From positions 1 to 27,286 of the forward strand of contig JBCCGG010000064.1 of the NCBI GenBank assembly GCA_039029395.1: DNA of 27,286 nt. Direction: 5' to 3'. The notes below the pieces were generated by a model. That model worked only from the letters and a program-made list of their open reading frames with translations, ran no database searches and was not told the DNA's origin. Both the position numbers and the translations under genes were made by a program. Shown here piece after piece: positions 13,981-21,598 of this stretch (positions are counted from its first letter, which is position 1; each line of letters opens with the position of its first letter). This DNA is from JBCCGG01 sp039029395 (lineage in GTDB: Bacteria; Pseudomonadota; Alphaproteobacteria; Kiloniellales; JAKSDN01).

Positions 13981-14925
13981 TCAGCGCTTTGGCTTAGCCT
14001 TGGTCGTTTTCTTGTTTTGTTGCTTCCAGCTCTCGCGGATCTCGTCCAACAGGAAATCCCGGATCGCGTCGATCCGGCGCGACGGTCGCAGCTCTTCGGG
14101 ATAGACGAAGTAGACCGGGATGCTGGGACCCTCGATCTCCGGAAAGAGTTCGACGATCTCCTCCGAACGCTCGCTCATGTAGAACGGTAGGGCGGCGATG
14201 CCCATGCCGCTCTCAACCGCGCGATAGATCCCGTAAACGCTGTTCACCCTGAGCGCCGGGGTGCGGAGCTCGCCTTCTGGCATGCCTTCGGTGAGCAACC
14301 AGTTGATGCGCTCGACCGGCGGCGCGCCGACCTCCTCGCCGTAGACGATCAGATCGTGCTGGGTAAGCTCCTCGAGGCTGGTCGGCGTGCCGTGCTGTTC
14401 CAAGTAGCTGCGCGAGCCGTAGATCCGGTAGGAGAAAGAGGCGATGTAGCGCTGGATCAGGTTGAGATCGGTCGGCGGCTGAAATCGGATCGCGCAGTCC
14501 GCTTCCCGGTCCAAGAGATCCAGATCCACATTGTCGACCAACAGCAAGGAGATCTGAATATCCGGGTAGAGCACGTGAAAGCGGTTGATCCGGGAAGTCA
14601 GCCAGGCCGACCCGAAACCGACCGTCGTGGTTACCCTGAGCGGCCCCGTGGGCTCGGCCTTGAGCTCGTTGAGGCAAGCCACGCCGAGATTGAGCTGCCG
14701 GGTCATCTCGTTGACCGTCTTGAGGAAGTACTCGCCAGCCTCGGTCAAGACCAGGCCGTGGCGGCTGCGGATGAAGAGCGCGGTGCCGAGCTCCCGCTCA
14801 AGGGCCGCGATTTGCCGGCTGACCGCCGATTGGGTCAGACCGAGCTCGAGCGCGGCCCGGGTGAAGCTGCCGATCTCGGTCACGATGCGAAAGGTGCGCA
14901 GGCGGTTCCAGTCGACGTCACTCAT
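13981..14925 (-). CDS. LysR-family transcriptional regulator
   Basis: A 314-aa regulator. The N-terminal winged helix-turn-helix spans about residues 4-62 (WNRLRTFRIVTEIGSFTRAALELG, then LTQSAVSRQIAALERELG and LFIRSRHGLVLTEAGE). The inducer-binding domain covers about 85-290, and the tail is Lys-rich (KQQNKKTTKAKPKR). ATG 14925 was chosen over an ATG ten codons upstream because it matches the usual family start and has a GGGAG before it; it overlaps the preceding 91-aa gene by 8 bp. LysR proteins usually sense a pathway metabolite, and this one sits between the methyltransferase genes and the activator gene. It is therefore the likely regulator of the island, although it is transcribed in the same direction, not divergently as is typical. 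Confidence 0.93.
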   Translation of the reverse strand: MSDVDWNRLRTFRIVTEIGSFTRAALELGLTQSAVSRQIAALERELGTALFIRSRHGLVLTEAGEYFLKTVNEMTRQLNLGVACLNELKAEPTGPLRVTTTVGFGSAWLTSRINRFHVLYPDIQISLLLVDNVDLDLLDREADCAIRFQPPTDLNLIQRYIASFSYRIYGSRSYLEQHGTPTSLEELTQHDLIVYGEEVGAPPVERINWLLTEGMPEGELRTPALRVNSVYGIYRAVESGMGIAALPFYMSERSEEIVELFPEIEGPSIPVYFVYPEELRPSRRIDAIRDFLLDEIRESWKQQNKKTTKAKPKR

Positions 14926-15193
14926 GGGCCGCTTGCTCCCATAGCGCCACGTCATAGGGCGCGCCGTCCCGGCTGCGGATCCCCGCGGCGGAGCCGGAGG
15001 CCAAGCGGAACCAGCGGGTCACGTCCTGCTCGGCTCCGGGCCAGGGGGCGAAGGCGCCACCGTGGGAGTCGCAGGGGCTGCCGGTCGCGAGCAGGACCTC
15101 TAGGACATCGCTCTCGAGCTGGTGCTCGGGCAGGGACCCAACGGGGGCCAGGCCCGCCAGCTCATGCTCCAGAACCTGACGCAACTTGGGCAC
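14918..15193 (-). CDS. 91-aa hypothetical protein in the corrinoid island, GTG start
   Basis: I do not recognise the family. It starts with GTG at 15193 with AAAGG about 7 bases upstream, and ends 8 bp inside lysR, so the pair is probably co-translated. The N-terminal ~40 residues are helical and acidic (RQVLEHELAGL, HQLESDVLEVLL). The C-terminal half (APWPGAEQDVTRWFRLASGSAAGIRSRDGAPYDVALWEQ) looks like a compact beta domain with three Trp. There is one Cys, no membrane span and no signal peptide. It sits 105 bp after the membrane cytochrome gene. Both its start and its separate function are uncertain. Confidence 0.55.
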   Translation of the reverse strand: MPKLRQVLEHELAGLAPVGSLPEHQLESDVLEVLLATGSPCDSHGGAFAPWPGAEQDVTRWFRLASGSAAGIRSRDGAPYDVALWEQAAHE

Positions 15194-15298
15194 GGGGGCG
15201 CCTTTCGCTTGGGTCGTCCTAAGGTCCTCTGAGAAAGGACAGAATCGGAAGGAGACACCAATTGGCTGGGACCGTCAAGCTGGCGCCGGACGCCGTCC

Positions 15299-16429
15299 TC
15301 AGCTGCCACCGCGCCGGAACAAGCCACGCAGCGAGCGCGCCTTCTTGGCGGCCAGCAGACCGGCCTGGGAGTTGACCAGGCGGCCGACCGGCGTCGCGCC
15401 GGCATGGACCATGCGATAGAACGGGATATAGGCGATAAAGGCGCAGGCTGCGAGCGCGTGGAGGACCCAGAGCACTTCATGCCAAACCGGCGAGGCCCCT
15501 TGGAAAAGGGCAGCGAAAGCAAGCCCCACGAAAGACGCGGCCTCGCCCGGCGCGCCGGGCTCCAGCGCCATGCGCGCGCCCTCGGTCAAGAATCCCGAGA
15601 GGCCGACGAACAGGAGAAACAGGACGGTCGGCGTGTCGGCGTACTTGCGCTCGACGCCTTGACCGGCCACGAAGCGGAACACCAGGGCCAAAAGGCAACC
15701 GACCACGAGCATCAGACCGGTGACATCGTAGGCGAAGTCGAAAGCCAGCCGAATCGGGTTGCCCGGCTCATACCAAAGGTCGGTCCAGCCGAAGGCGGGA
15801 AAGGCCTCGCGGAAGGCGACCGCCGCAAGCTCGACCAGGAACATCAGCCCGAAACCCCAAAACATCAGCTGATGGCGGACCCACCGAAAGGGGCTCACGC
15901 TGAACAGCGTGCGATGGAGGACCACTTCATCGACCAAGGTCTTGCGGAGCGCGGCTTGATTCAGGGACGCCCGGGACCAGAGGTCGCCAAAACGCCCGAC
16001 CGTGGCAAGGTTGCGCTGCACGATCACGCGCCAAACGCCGATATCCAGAACGACGATCGCGGCAAGAGCCGCAGGCCCGAAGACGATATACTTCCACTCG
16101 ATGCGCCCGGCGAAGGTCTCGAAAACGAAATAGCCGGAAAGCGCGGCGACCGAAAGCACGTAGCACCAGGCGCCCATCCAAAAGGCGCCGACGTAGGCCC
16201 TGCGCAGCGGCTCTGTTTCGAGGTATCGAGTGAGTGCGAAGACCGCCAGAAGGCCGCAGCCGGAGAAGATCAGGAGCGTTGCGATCAGAAAGAGCCCGTA
16301 GCCCACGGCGGCACTCGATGCGCCGACCAGCCCCAACAGCAGGAAACCGCAGGCCAAGCCAAGGAGTACCTTGGTGCGCGGCTGCTTGACGCCCCCTAAG
16401 CCTCCTGCCGACGGAATCCCATCGATCAT
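15299..16429 (-). CDS. polytopic cytochrome-b-like membrane protein (NarI/HdrE-like)
   Basis: A 376-aa inner-membrane protein with about eight or nine hydrophobic segments. The first half contains four spans, starting at TKVLLGLACGFLLLGLVGAS. The second half resembles the heme-b subunits of nitrate reductase (NarI) and heterodisulfide reductase (HdrE), with a soluble stretch VVLHRTLFSVSPFRWVRHQLMFW leading into a span, and a later HEVLWVLHALAACAFIAYIPFYRMVH with paired His. Such subunits usually exchange electrons between quinol and an iron-sulfur partner; none is adjacent. ATG 16429 sits one base after the corrinoid-protein stop (TGACATG), so it belongs to that operon. Reducing the corrinoid activator from the quinone pool is an attractive but unproven role. 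Confidence 0.8.
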   Translation of the reverse strand: MIDGIPSAGGLGGVKQPRTKVLLGLACGFLLLGLVGASSAAVGYGLFLIATLLIFSGCGLLAVFALTRYLETEPLRRAYVGAFWMGAWCYVLSVAALSGYFVFETFAGRIEWKYIVFGPAALAAIVVLDIGVWRVIVQRNLATVGRFGDLWSRASLNQAALRKTLVDEVVLHRTLFSVSPFRWVRHQLMFWGFGLMFLVELAAVAFREAFPAFGWTDLWYEPGNPIRLAFDFAYDVTGLMLVVGCLLALVFRFVAGQGVERKYADTPTVLFLLFVGLSGFLTEGARMALEPGAPGEAASFVGLAFAALFQGASPVWHEVLWVLHALAACAFIAYIPFYRMVHAGATPVGRLVNSQAGLLAAKKARSLRGLFRRGGS

Positions 16430-16430
16430 G

Positions 16431-17273
16431 TCAACCCACTGCGGCTGCTTCGGCCTTGGCCTCTTCCCTGGCGCGGTCGATCTCGAGCATGGCGGCATGG
16501 AGCTCGGGCGCGCCGCCCTTCATGTTGGACAGGTTGGTCACGCACGCCTTGGCCTTTTCTACGGCGACTAGGGCGTCCATGCCATAGGCGTCGGCGCCGA
16601 TCTTATCGCACCAGGCCTGGCTGATCGGCGCACCGCCGACGAAGACCTTAAGCTCCTCGCGCAAGCCCTCGGAGGCGATCACCTTGAGGGTCTCCCACTG
16701 CATGTTCATGGTCGTTGTCAGCAGGGCCGAGAAGCCGACGATCTGCGGCTTGTGTTCGCGGATCGCCTCAATGAACTTCTCAGGCGGCACGGTGACGCCC
16801 AGGTCGTGCACCGTGAACCCGGCCGCCTCCAACATCATGGCAACGATCTTCTTGCCGATGTCGTGCAGGTCGCCCTGGACCGTGCCGACCACCACGGTGC
16901 CCACCTCTTCGCTCTTCTCCGCGATGATCAGCGGCTTCAGAACGCCGAGCGCCTCGTGCATGCATTTGGCCGACATCATGACCTCGGGCAGGAAGTACTC
17001 GTCCATCTTAAAGCGCCGGCCAACCTCCGCGATGCCGGTCGCCATGGGCCCGGCGATCAGCGTGCGCGCGGTGACCTGGCCCCCCAGCGCCTCGTTGATG
17101 AAGCCGACGGTCTCGGTGTGCTCGCCGTCGATGATGTTCCATTCGATATAGTGAAACAGCTCCTTTATCTCAGCGGGCGCCTCGGACCACCGGTCAGTTT
17201 CCATCGAATCATCGAAGTCGTATTGCAGATCTTCGAGGTCGAAATCTTTTTCGGTGTCAATGATCAGTGGCAT
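16431..17273 (-). CDS. methyltransferase corrinoid protein (MtaC/MtvC/MttC-type)
   Basis: A 280-aa cobalamin-binding methyl carrier. The N-terminal ~30 residues are acidic and extra (DTEKDFDLEDLQYDFDD). The helical cap domain covers about 32-120 (LIAGPMATGIAEVGRRFKMDEYFLPEVMM), then the Rossmann-like B12 domain holds the cobalt-ligand motif D135-x-H137-x2-G140 (GDLHDIGK), S182 in GFSALLT and GG at 213-214. H137 is the expected lower axial ligand. It accepts the methyl group from the methyltransferase encoded 11 bp upstream and passes it to an unidentified acceptor. ATG 17273 was chosen because of GGAG six bases upstream and family length. It belongs to the five-gene-plus importer operon. Confidence 0.96.
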   Translation of the reverse strand: MPLIIDTEKDFDLEDLQYDFDDSMETDRWSEAPAEIKELFHYIEWNIIDGEHTETVGFINEALGGQVTARTLIAGPMATGIAEVGRRFKMDEYFLPEVMMSAKCMHEALGVLKPLIIAEKSEEVGTVVVGTVQGDLHDIGKKIVAMMLEAAGFTVHDLGVTVPPEKFIEAIREHKPQIVGFSALLTTTMNMQWETLKVIASEGLREELKVFVGGAPISQAWCDKIGADAYGMDALVAVEKAKACVTNLSNMKGGAPELHAAMLEIDRAREEAKAEAAAVG

Positions 17274-17284
17274 GGTCGACTCCG

Positions 17285-18670
17285 TTACTGCGCCGCGGGT
17301 TTGGGCTTGCGGCGCTTCTTCTTCTTCGGCCTGGGGTCCCAAGGCTCATAGCCTTCGCCCGTATCGGCCCCCTCCGGCGGCTGATCAGGCAGCGGATAGA
17401 CGCCGTACTCGCGCGCCTCTTCGATCATGGCCATCGTGTTCTCGACCGGCACGTCGTGCTCTAGCCGGTGGGATGAGCTCAGCAGAAAGCCGCCGCCGTG
17501 GCCCATCTCCCAAATTCGCTGGCGCACTTCCTTGCGCACGTCGTCCGTCGAGCCCCAGGGCAGAGTCTCCTGCACGTCGATGCCGCCGTAGAAGAACATC
17601 TCGTTGCCGAGCTGGCGCTTCTTGGCCGAGGGGTTGGAGTGGCGCGCGACCTTCGGCGGCAGGCTGTCGTAGCCGTCGACCCCGCACTCGAGCAGATGGC
17701 GCATGAAGGGTTCGGGAATCGCGCCGCAGCTGTGGAACTGGATTTTCCCGTCCGGATTCTTGGTGTGATAGAACTTCTTGACCTCCTCGATGCAGCGCTT
17801 GTAGTGGGGCACCAGCTGGCGCTCGAACATGTCGAGGGAGAGAAAGGCGGTCTTCTCGGAGGCCAGATCCTCCGGGCTCAGGCGCAGCCAGTCGACGTAC
17901 TCGCCGCACTGCTCCAGGAAGGCCTTGTTGAACTCGATTTCCAGGTCGGTCAGCTTGACCAGCATGGCATCGAGAAACTCCGGGCTCTCGATGAAATCGG
18001 AGAAGATCTTGGCGTAGCCGACCATGTACTTGGCCTGCTCGAAGAGGCCGCCGCGCCCGCCCTGGCCCATCAGCGCGAAGGGCGTCTCTTCCTTGACGTA
18101 CTTACAGTATTCCCGCAGCCCCATGCCGGGGATCGGCGAGTCCTGCCAGCCCGACTCGTCCCAAGGATCGGGCCAGGGGTACTCGTCGAGAATCTTCAAG
18201 CCCTCCTCGAGCGGCGCGCTGGTCGCCTCGAACAAGGGATAGCCGATCATCTCGTAATAGCCGCCGTTTTCGTGAGGCGTCCATTTGCGGATCACGCCCC
18301 ACTCGTCGACATTGACCTCGGCATCGTCGGGCGGCGTCGGCACCTGCAACGGCACCGGGATCTCGTCGAGATCGAGCTCGCGAAAGCCTGGCGAGCCGCC
18401 GGGCGGGCCGATCGAGACGCGCACGAAGTCCACGTCGAGCTTTTCCGCCAGATCCACTTCGAAGGCGACATCCGTGGTCCAGGTGGTCGAGCCCGTGCGG
18501 TAGTTCCGCGCATACTCGTTGTAGCCCATGCCCAGGCCACTGCGCAGGTTCTGGTAGCCTTCGACCGTGCCCCACAGCCCAATCGGCACCTTATCCGGCT
18601 CCCGCAAGGAAAGCGCGTCCAGCGTGCGCTGGCGCTGGGGCGGGATGGCCTTCCCGATGATCGCCGTCAT
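17285..18670 (-). CDS. URO-D-family corrinoid methyltransferase
   Basis: A 461-aa member of the uroporphyrinogen-decarboxylase superfamily, the group that includes MtaA, MtbA and the O-demethylase MtvB-type enzymes. It moves a methyl group to or from a corrinoid protein. Metal-site residues: H313-x-C315 (FHSCG), the first two zinc ligands in MtaA/MtbA; the third position, normally Cys, is H401 in SSSHRLEHD, as in substrate-demethylating relatives. The start has a textbook AAGGAGG five bases before ATG 18670. Linkage to a corrinoid protein and a dedicated importer points to MT1 (substrate demethylase) and not MT2. The C-terminus adds a PRPKKKKRRKPKP tail (about 447-458), absent from typical relatives and possibly for nucleic-acid, membrane or partner binding. 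Substrate unknown. Confidence 0.93.
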   Translation of the reverse strand: MTAIIGKAIPPQRQRTLDALSLREPDKVPIGLWGTVEGYQNLRSGLGMGYNEYARNYRTGSTTWTTDVAFEVDLAEKLDVDFVRVSIGPPGGSPGFRELDLDEIPVPLQVPTPPDDAEVNVDEWGVIRKWTPHENGGYYEMIGYPLFEATSAPLEEGLKILDEYPWPDPWDESGWQDSPIPGMGLREYCKYVKEETPFALMGQGGRGGLFEQAKYMVGYAKIFSDFIESPEFLDAMLVKLTDLEIEFNKAFLEQCGEYVDWLRLSPEDLASEKTAFLSLDMFERQLVPHYKRCIEEVKKFYHTKNPDGKIQFHSCGAIPEPFMRHLLECGVDGYDSLPPKVARHSNPSAKKRQLGNEMFFYGGIDVQETLPWGSTDDVRKEVRQRIWEMGHGGGFLLSSSHRLEHDVPVENTMAMIEEAREYGVYPLPDQPPEGADTGEGYEPWDPRPKKKKRRKPKPAAQ

Positions 18671-18789
18671 GCTCGCCTCCTTCGTCGCTCCACACCACAC
18701 CAAGCCGTCAAGCTTCTGCGAAGCCAGGCCAGTGTAACGCCTCAAGCGCTACGCCACCCATGCGCCGGGCGCATAGGGGGCGAGAGAGC

Positions 18790-18812
18790 GGAGAGGCCCG
18801 CCGGGCCCCTCC
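18790..18812. terminator. strong GC hairpin after the substrate-binding-protein gene
   Basis: Ten-base arms (GGAGAGGCCC and GGGCCCCTCC on plus; one G-U wobble in minus-strand RNA) with a 3-base loop, 17 bp after the livK-like stop and before the methyltransferase gene. There is no U-run. It probably acts as a 3'-stabiliser or partial terminator so that the binding protein is made in excess over downstream genes. The rest of the 158-bp gap is featureless. Confidence 0.6.
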
Positions 18813-18828
18813 GAGTCTCAAGATACCG

Positions 18829-20013
18829 CTATTGCCAGGGCGGCGTGTACTCTTGGAACTTGCCGTCCTTGAACACCACGAAGGACATGTCCTTGATGAT
18901 GAAGTGCTCGGGCGCGTTACCCTCGCCGATCGTCACCTTGGGCACCACGCTGCCTTCCCAGTCGTCGATGCCCTCGAGGGTCTCGACCAGGCGCTCGCGG
19001 GTGATCGGACCGTCGCCCATGCGCCGCATGGCTTCGGTGAAGACCTGCGCTCCGGCGAAGCCCCAGAGATGGATCGCGTCGGGCTGCTCTTCCGGGTAGT
19101 ACTTGGCCAGGATCGTCTTGGCCTCCTGGATCTGCGGCGCCGGGGAATCGAAGTCGCGGAAGATCGTCGCAAAGTAGACTCCGTCCACCGCGGCGTCACC
19201 GGCCAGCTCCGGCACCTTCGGGCTCTTGCCGAAGAACACGTTCACCACCGGCACGTCCCAGCCCAGCTTGGCCCGCTCGGTGTAGAACTTGGCCGCCGGT
19301 TCCGGCGCGCAGGAGCAAATGATGGCCTGTGCACCCGACTCCTTCAAGGAGATGACCTGGGAGGAGACGTCGACCTCCTTGGGCTCGTAGCCTTCCGCGG
19401 CGGTAATTTGGACGCCGTTTTCTTCGAGCGCCGACTCGATGCCGGCCATGTGGGTCTTGCCGGAGGGGTCGTTCTGGAACAATACGCCGACCTTGTCCGC
19501 GCCGAACACCTCCTTGACGAACTTCACCAGCTGCTGGCCTTCGGTGTAGTAGCTCGGATAGAGCGGGAAGACCCATTCGCTCGGGATCGTAAGGTTCTTC
19601 TCCGCGCCAGTCCCGGCGCCGATCAGCGGAACCGATTGGTCGACGATGTAGTCGATCACGGCCGATGTCGGGGCCGAGCCGAGCGGGGCGACGATGGCGA
19701 AGCATTCGTCACGCTCGATAAAGCGCTTGACGATGTTCTTGGTGCGCGCCGGCTCGTACTTGTCGTCGACCATCTTGTAATCGACCATGCGGCCGCCGAT
19801 ACCGCCGTTCTCGTTGACGTGCTGGAACCAGGCGTCGGCGCCCTTGCCCATGCGGAAATAGCTTGAGACCTTGCCGGTCATGGGCTGATAGGAACAGATC
19901 AAAATGGAATCGTCCGAGACTCCAGGTCCGTCCTGAGCTTGCGCCGTACTTCCGAGGATGCCGATCGCGGCAACGACCGCCATGGACATCAATGCCCTAG
20001 ATCCATACTTCAT
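18829..20013 (-). CDS. ABC substrate-binding protein, branched-chain-amino-acid (LivK) type
   Basis: A 394-aa periplasmic type-I binding protein. The signal peptide ends ...STAQA with likely cleavage after A26. The family start motif (DSILICSYQPMTGKVSSYFRMGKGADAWFQHVNENGGIGGR) follows from about residue 35, then LGSAPTSAVIDYIVDQSVPLI and a C-terminal KDGKFQEYTPPWQ. ATG 20013 has AAGGAGG five bases upstream, a strong site that fits high expression. Despite the name, LivK-type proteins bind amino acids, amides, urea, aromatic acids and more. Here the linkage to a methyltransferase suggests a methylated carbon compound. It is the last gene of the transporter set and sits between LivF and the methyltransferase. 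Confidence 0.95.
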   Translation of the reverse strand: MKYGSRALMSMAVVAAIGILGSTAQAQDGPGVSDDSILICSYQPMTGKVSSYFRMGKGADAWFQHVNENGGIGGRMVDYKMVDDKYEPARTKNIVKRFIERDECFAIVAPLGSAPTSAVIDYIVDQSVPLIGAGTGAEKNLTIPSEWVFPLYPSYYTEGQQLVKFVKEVFGADKVGVLFQNDPSGKTHMAGIESALEENGVQITAAEGYEPKEVDVSSQVISLKESGAQAIICSCAPEPAAKFYTERAKLGWDVPVVNVFFGKSPKVPELAGDAAVDGVYFATIFRDFDSPAPQIQEAKTILAKYYPEEQPDAIHLWGFAGAQVFTEAMRRMGDGPITRERLVETLEGIDDWEGSVVPKVTIGEGNAPEHFIIKDMSFVVFKDGKFQEYTPPWQ

Positions 20014-20084
20014 AGCTTCCTCCTTTGCGCTAACGCGATTTTCGCGCTCTTGGTTAGCCTCCCAAACATGCCATTCGAGGACCC

Positions 20085-20804
20085 TCAATGAGTGACGCCC
20101 AAATAGCTCTCAAAAACCTTCTTGTCGTTTCGTAGTGTCTCGGCAGTACCCGAGACCATGACCTGGCCAAGCTGCATGACGTAGCCGAACTGCGAGACCT
20201 TCAACGCGATGGTCATGTTCTGCTCGACGATCAGAAGCGCCAGGCCCCATTCCTCGTTGAGCCGCAACAGCGCTTCGAAGATGTCCCGCACGAGGATCGG
20301 CGCCAGTCCCAACGAAGGCTCGTCGAGCATGAGCAGGCTGGGCCGCGCCATTAGGCCGCGGCCGATCGCCAGCATTTGCTGCTCGCCGCCCGAAAGCGAT
20401 CCGCCGAGCTGCTTAGCCCGTTCCTTCAACCGCGGGAAGAGGTCGAAGACGTAGTCCTGGTCCTGGGCGATCTTGGCCCGGTCGGAGCGGGTGTAAGCCC
20501 CCATGAGGAGGTTCTCCGCGACCGTGAGGTCCTTGAAGATCCGCCGGCCTTCTGGCACCTGCGCGATGCCCGAGCGGGTGATCCAATTGGGCGAGCGGCC
20601 GCCGATGCTCTGGCCCTTCCACTCGATGGTGCCGCGCTGCGGCCGGACCACGCCGGAGATGCACTTCAGCGTGGTCGATTTGCCGGCCCCGTTGGCGCCC
20701 AGCAGCGTCACTATGCCGCTTTCCGGCACTTCGATGGAGATACCGTGCAGGGCGGTCACTGGGCCATAGTTGGCCTGCAGGTCGTCGACCTTGAGAAGGC
20801 TCAC
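20085..20804 (-). CDS. livF: ABC transporter ATP-binding protein, LivF type
   Basis: A 239-aa ATPase: Walker A GANGAGKST (36-44), Q-loop region AQVPEGRRIFKDLTV (about 81-95), signature LSGGE (137-141), Walker B LLMLDEP (157-163) and switch His near 190-200. The PEGRRIF segment is typical of LivF. It starts with GTG 20804, overlapping the LivG stop (GTGA, 4 bp), so translation is coupled. It pairs with LivG to drive import through LivH/LivM. The gene is 71 bp from the binding-protein gene on the same strand. Confidence 0.96.
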   Translation of the reverse strand: MSLLKVDDLQANYGPVTALHGISIEVPESGIVTLLGANGAGKSTTLKCISGVVRPQRGTIEWKGQSIGGRSPNWITRSGIAQVPEGRRIFKDLTVAENLLMGAYTRSDRAKIAQDQDYVFDLFPRLKERAKQLGGSLSGGEQQMLAIGRGLMARPSLLMLDEPSLGLAPILVRDIFEALLRLNEEWGLALLIVEQNMTIALKVSQFGYVMQLGQVMVSGTAETLRNDKKVFESYLGVTH

Positions 20805-21598
20805 AGCTCGCCCTCCTCGTCGCCCAAATAGGCCGCGATCACCTCCGGATTGCGGCGCACCTCCTCGGGCGTGCCGGCGGCCAGATTGGCACCGAAGTTG
20901 ATCACGTAGATGTAGTCGCAGACCTGCATGACCATGCTCATGTCGTGCTCGACCAGCAGGACGCTGGATCCCAGCTGCCGGTTGACCTGCAGGACCAGAT
21001 CCTTCAGCTCGGCGGTCTCCTCCTCGTTGCAGCCGGCGACCGGCTCGTCGAGCAAAAGGATCGAGGGTTTCGAGGCAAGCGCCCGGGCCAGCTCGACGCG
21101 CTTCTGGTAGCCATAGGGCAGGGTCCCGACCACGCTCTCCAGCTCTTCGGTCAGGTTCAGCATCTCGGCGATCTCAAGGGCGCGCTCCTCGATCTCGCGC
21201 TCGCGCCGGCGTGCGCCGGGCAGCCAGCACATCGCCGAGAAGGGATCGCCCATGAGGCTGTGCGCGCCGGTCATGATGTTGTTCAAGGTGGTTTGATTGC
21301 CGAACAGATTGATGTTCTGGAAGGTTCGCGACATGCCCATGTGCACCATGTGGTGGGGCTTGCAGTCGTCAATCGCCCGGCCCTCGTAGTAGACATGTCC
21401 GGAGTCGTAGCTCTGGAAACGGGTCAGCACGTTGAACAGAGTGGTCTTGCCCGCGCCGTTCGGGCCGATTAGACCGACGATCCGGCCTTTCGGCACGCTC
21501 AGGCTCAGCTCGTCGCAGGCGACCACGCCGCCGAAGTTGACCTGGATGTTCTCGCAGCGAAGGTGATCGTTGCCGTCTGTGGTTGCCGGGTCGGTCAT
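20801..21598 (-). CDS. livG: ABC transporter ATP-binding protein, LivG type
   Basis: A 265-aa ATPase: Walker A GPNGAGKTT (45-53), the LivG-type GMSRTFQNINLF (about 88-99), signature PYGYQKRVE (161-169, the family's variant of LSGGQ), Walker B ILLLDEP (180-186) and a C-terminal GTPEEVRRNPEVIAAYLG typical of LivG. ATG 21598 overlaps the LivM stop by 4 bp (ATGA). A much longer open frame continues upstream on this frame but runs out of frame through livM and is Arg/His-rich, so the ATG was preferred. It is part of the importer that feeds the demethylation island. Confidence 0.96.
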   Translation of the reverse strand: MTDPATTDGNDHLRCENIQVNFGGVVACDELSLSVPKGRIVGLIGPNGAGKTTLFNVLTRFQSYDSGHVYYEGRAIDDCKPHHMVHMGMSRTFQNINLFGNQTTLNNIMTGAHSLMGDPFSAMCWLPGARRREREIEERALEIAEMLNLTEELESVVGTLPYGYQKRVELARALASKPSILLLDEPVAGCNEEETAELKDLVLQVNRQLGSSVLLVEHDMSMVMQVCDYIYVINFGANLAAGTPEEVRRNPEVIAAYLGDEEGEL

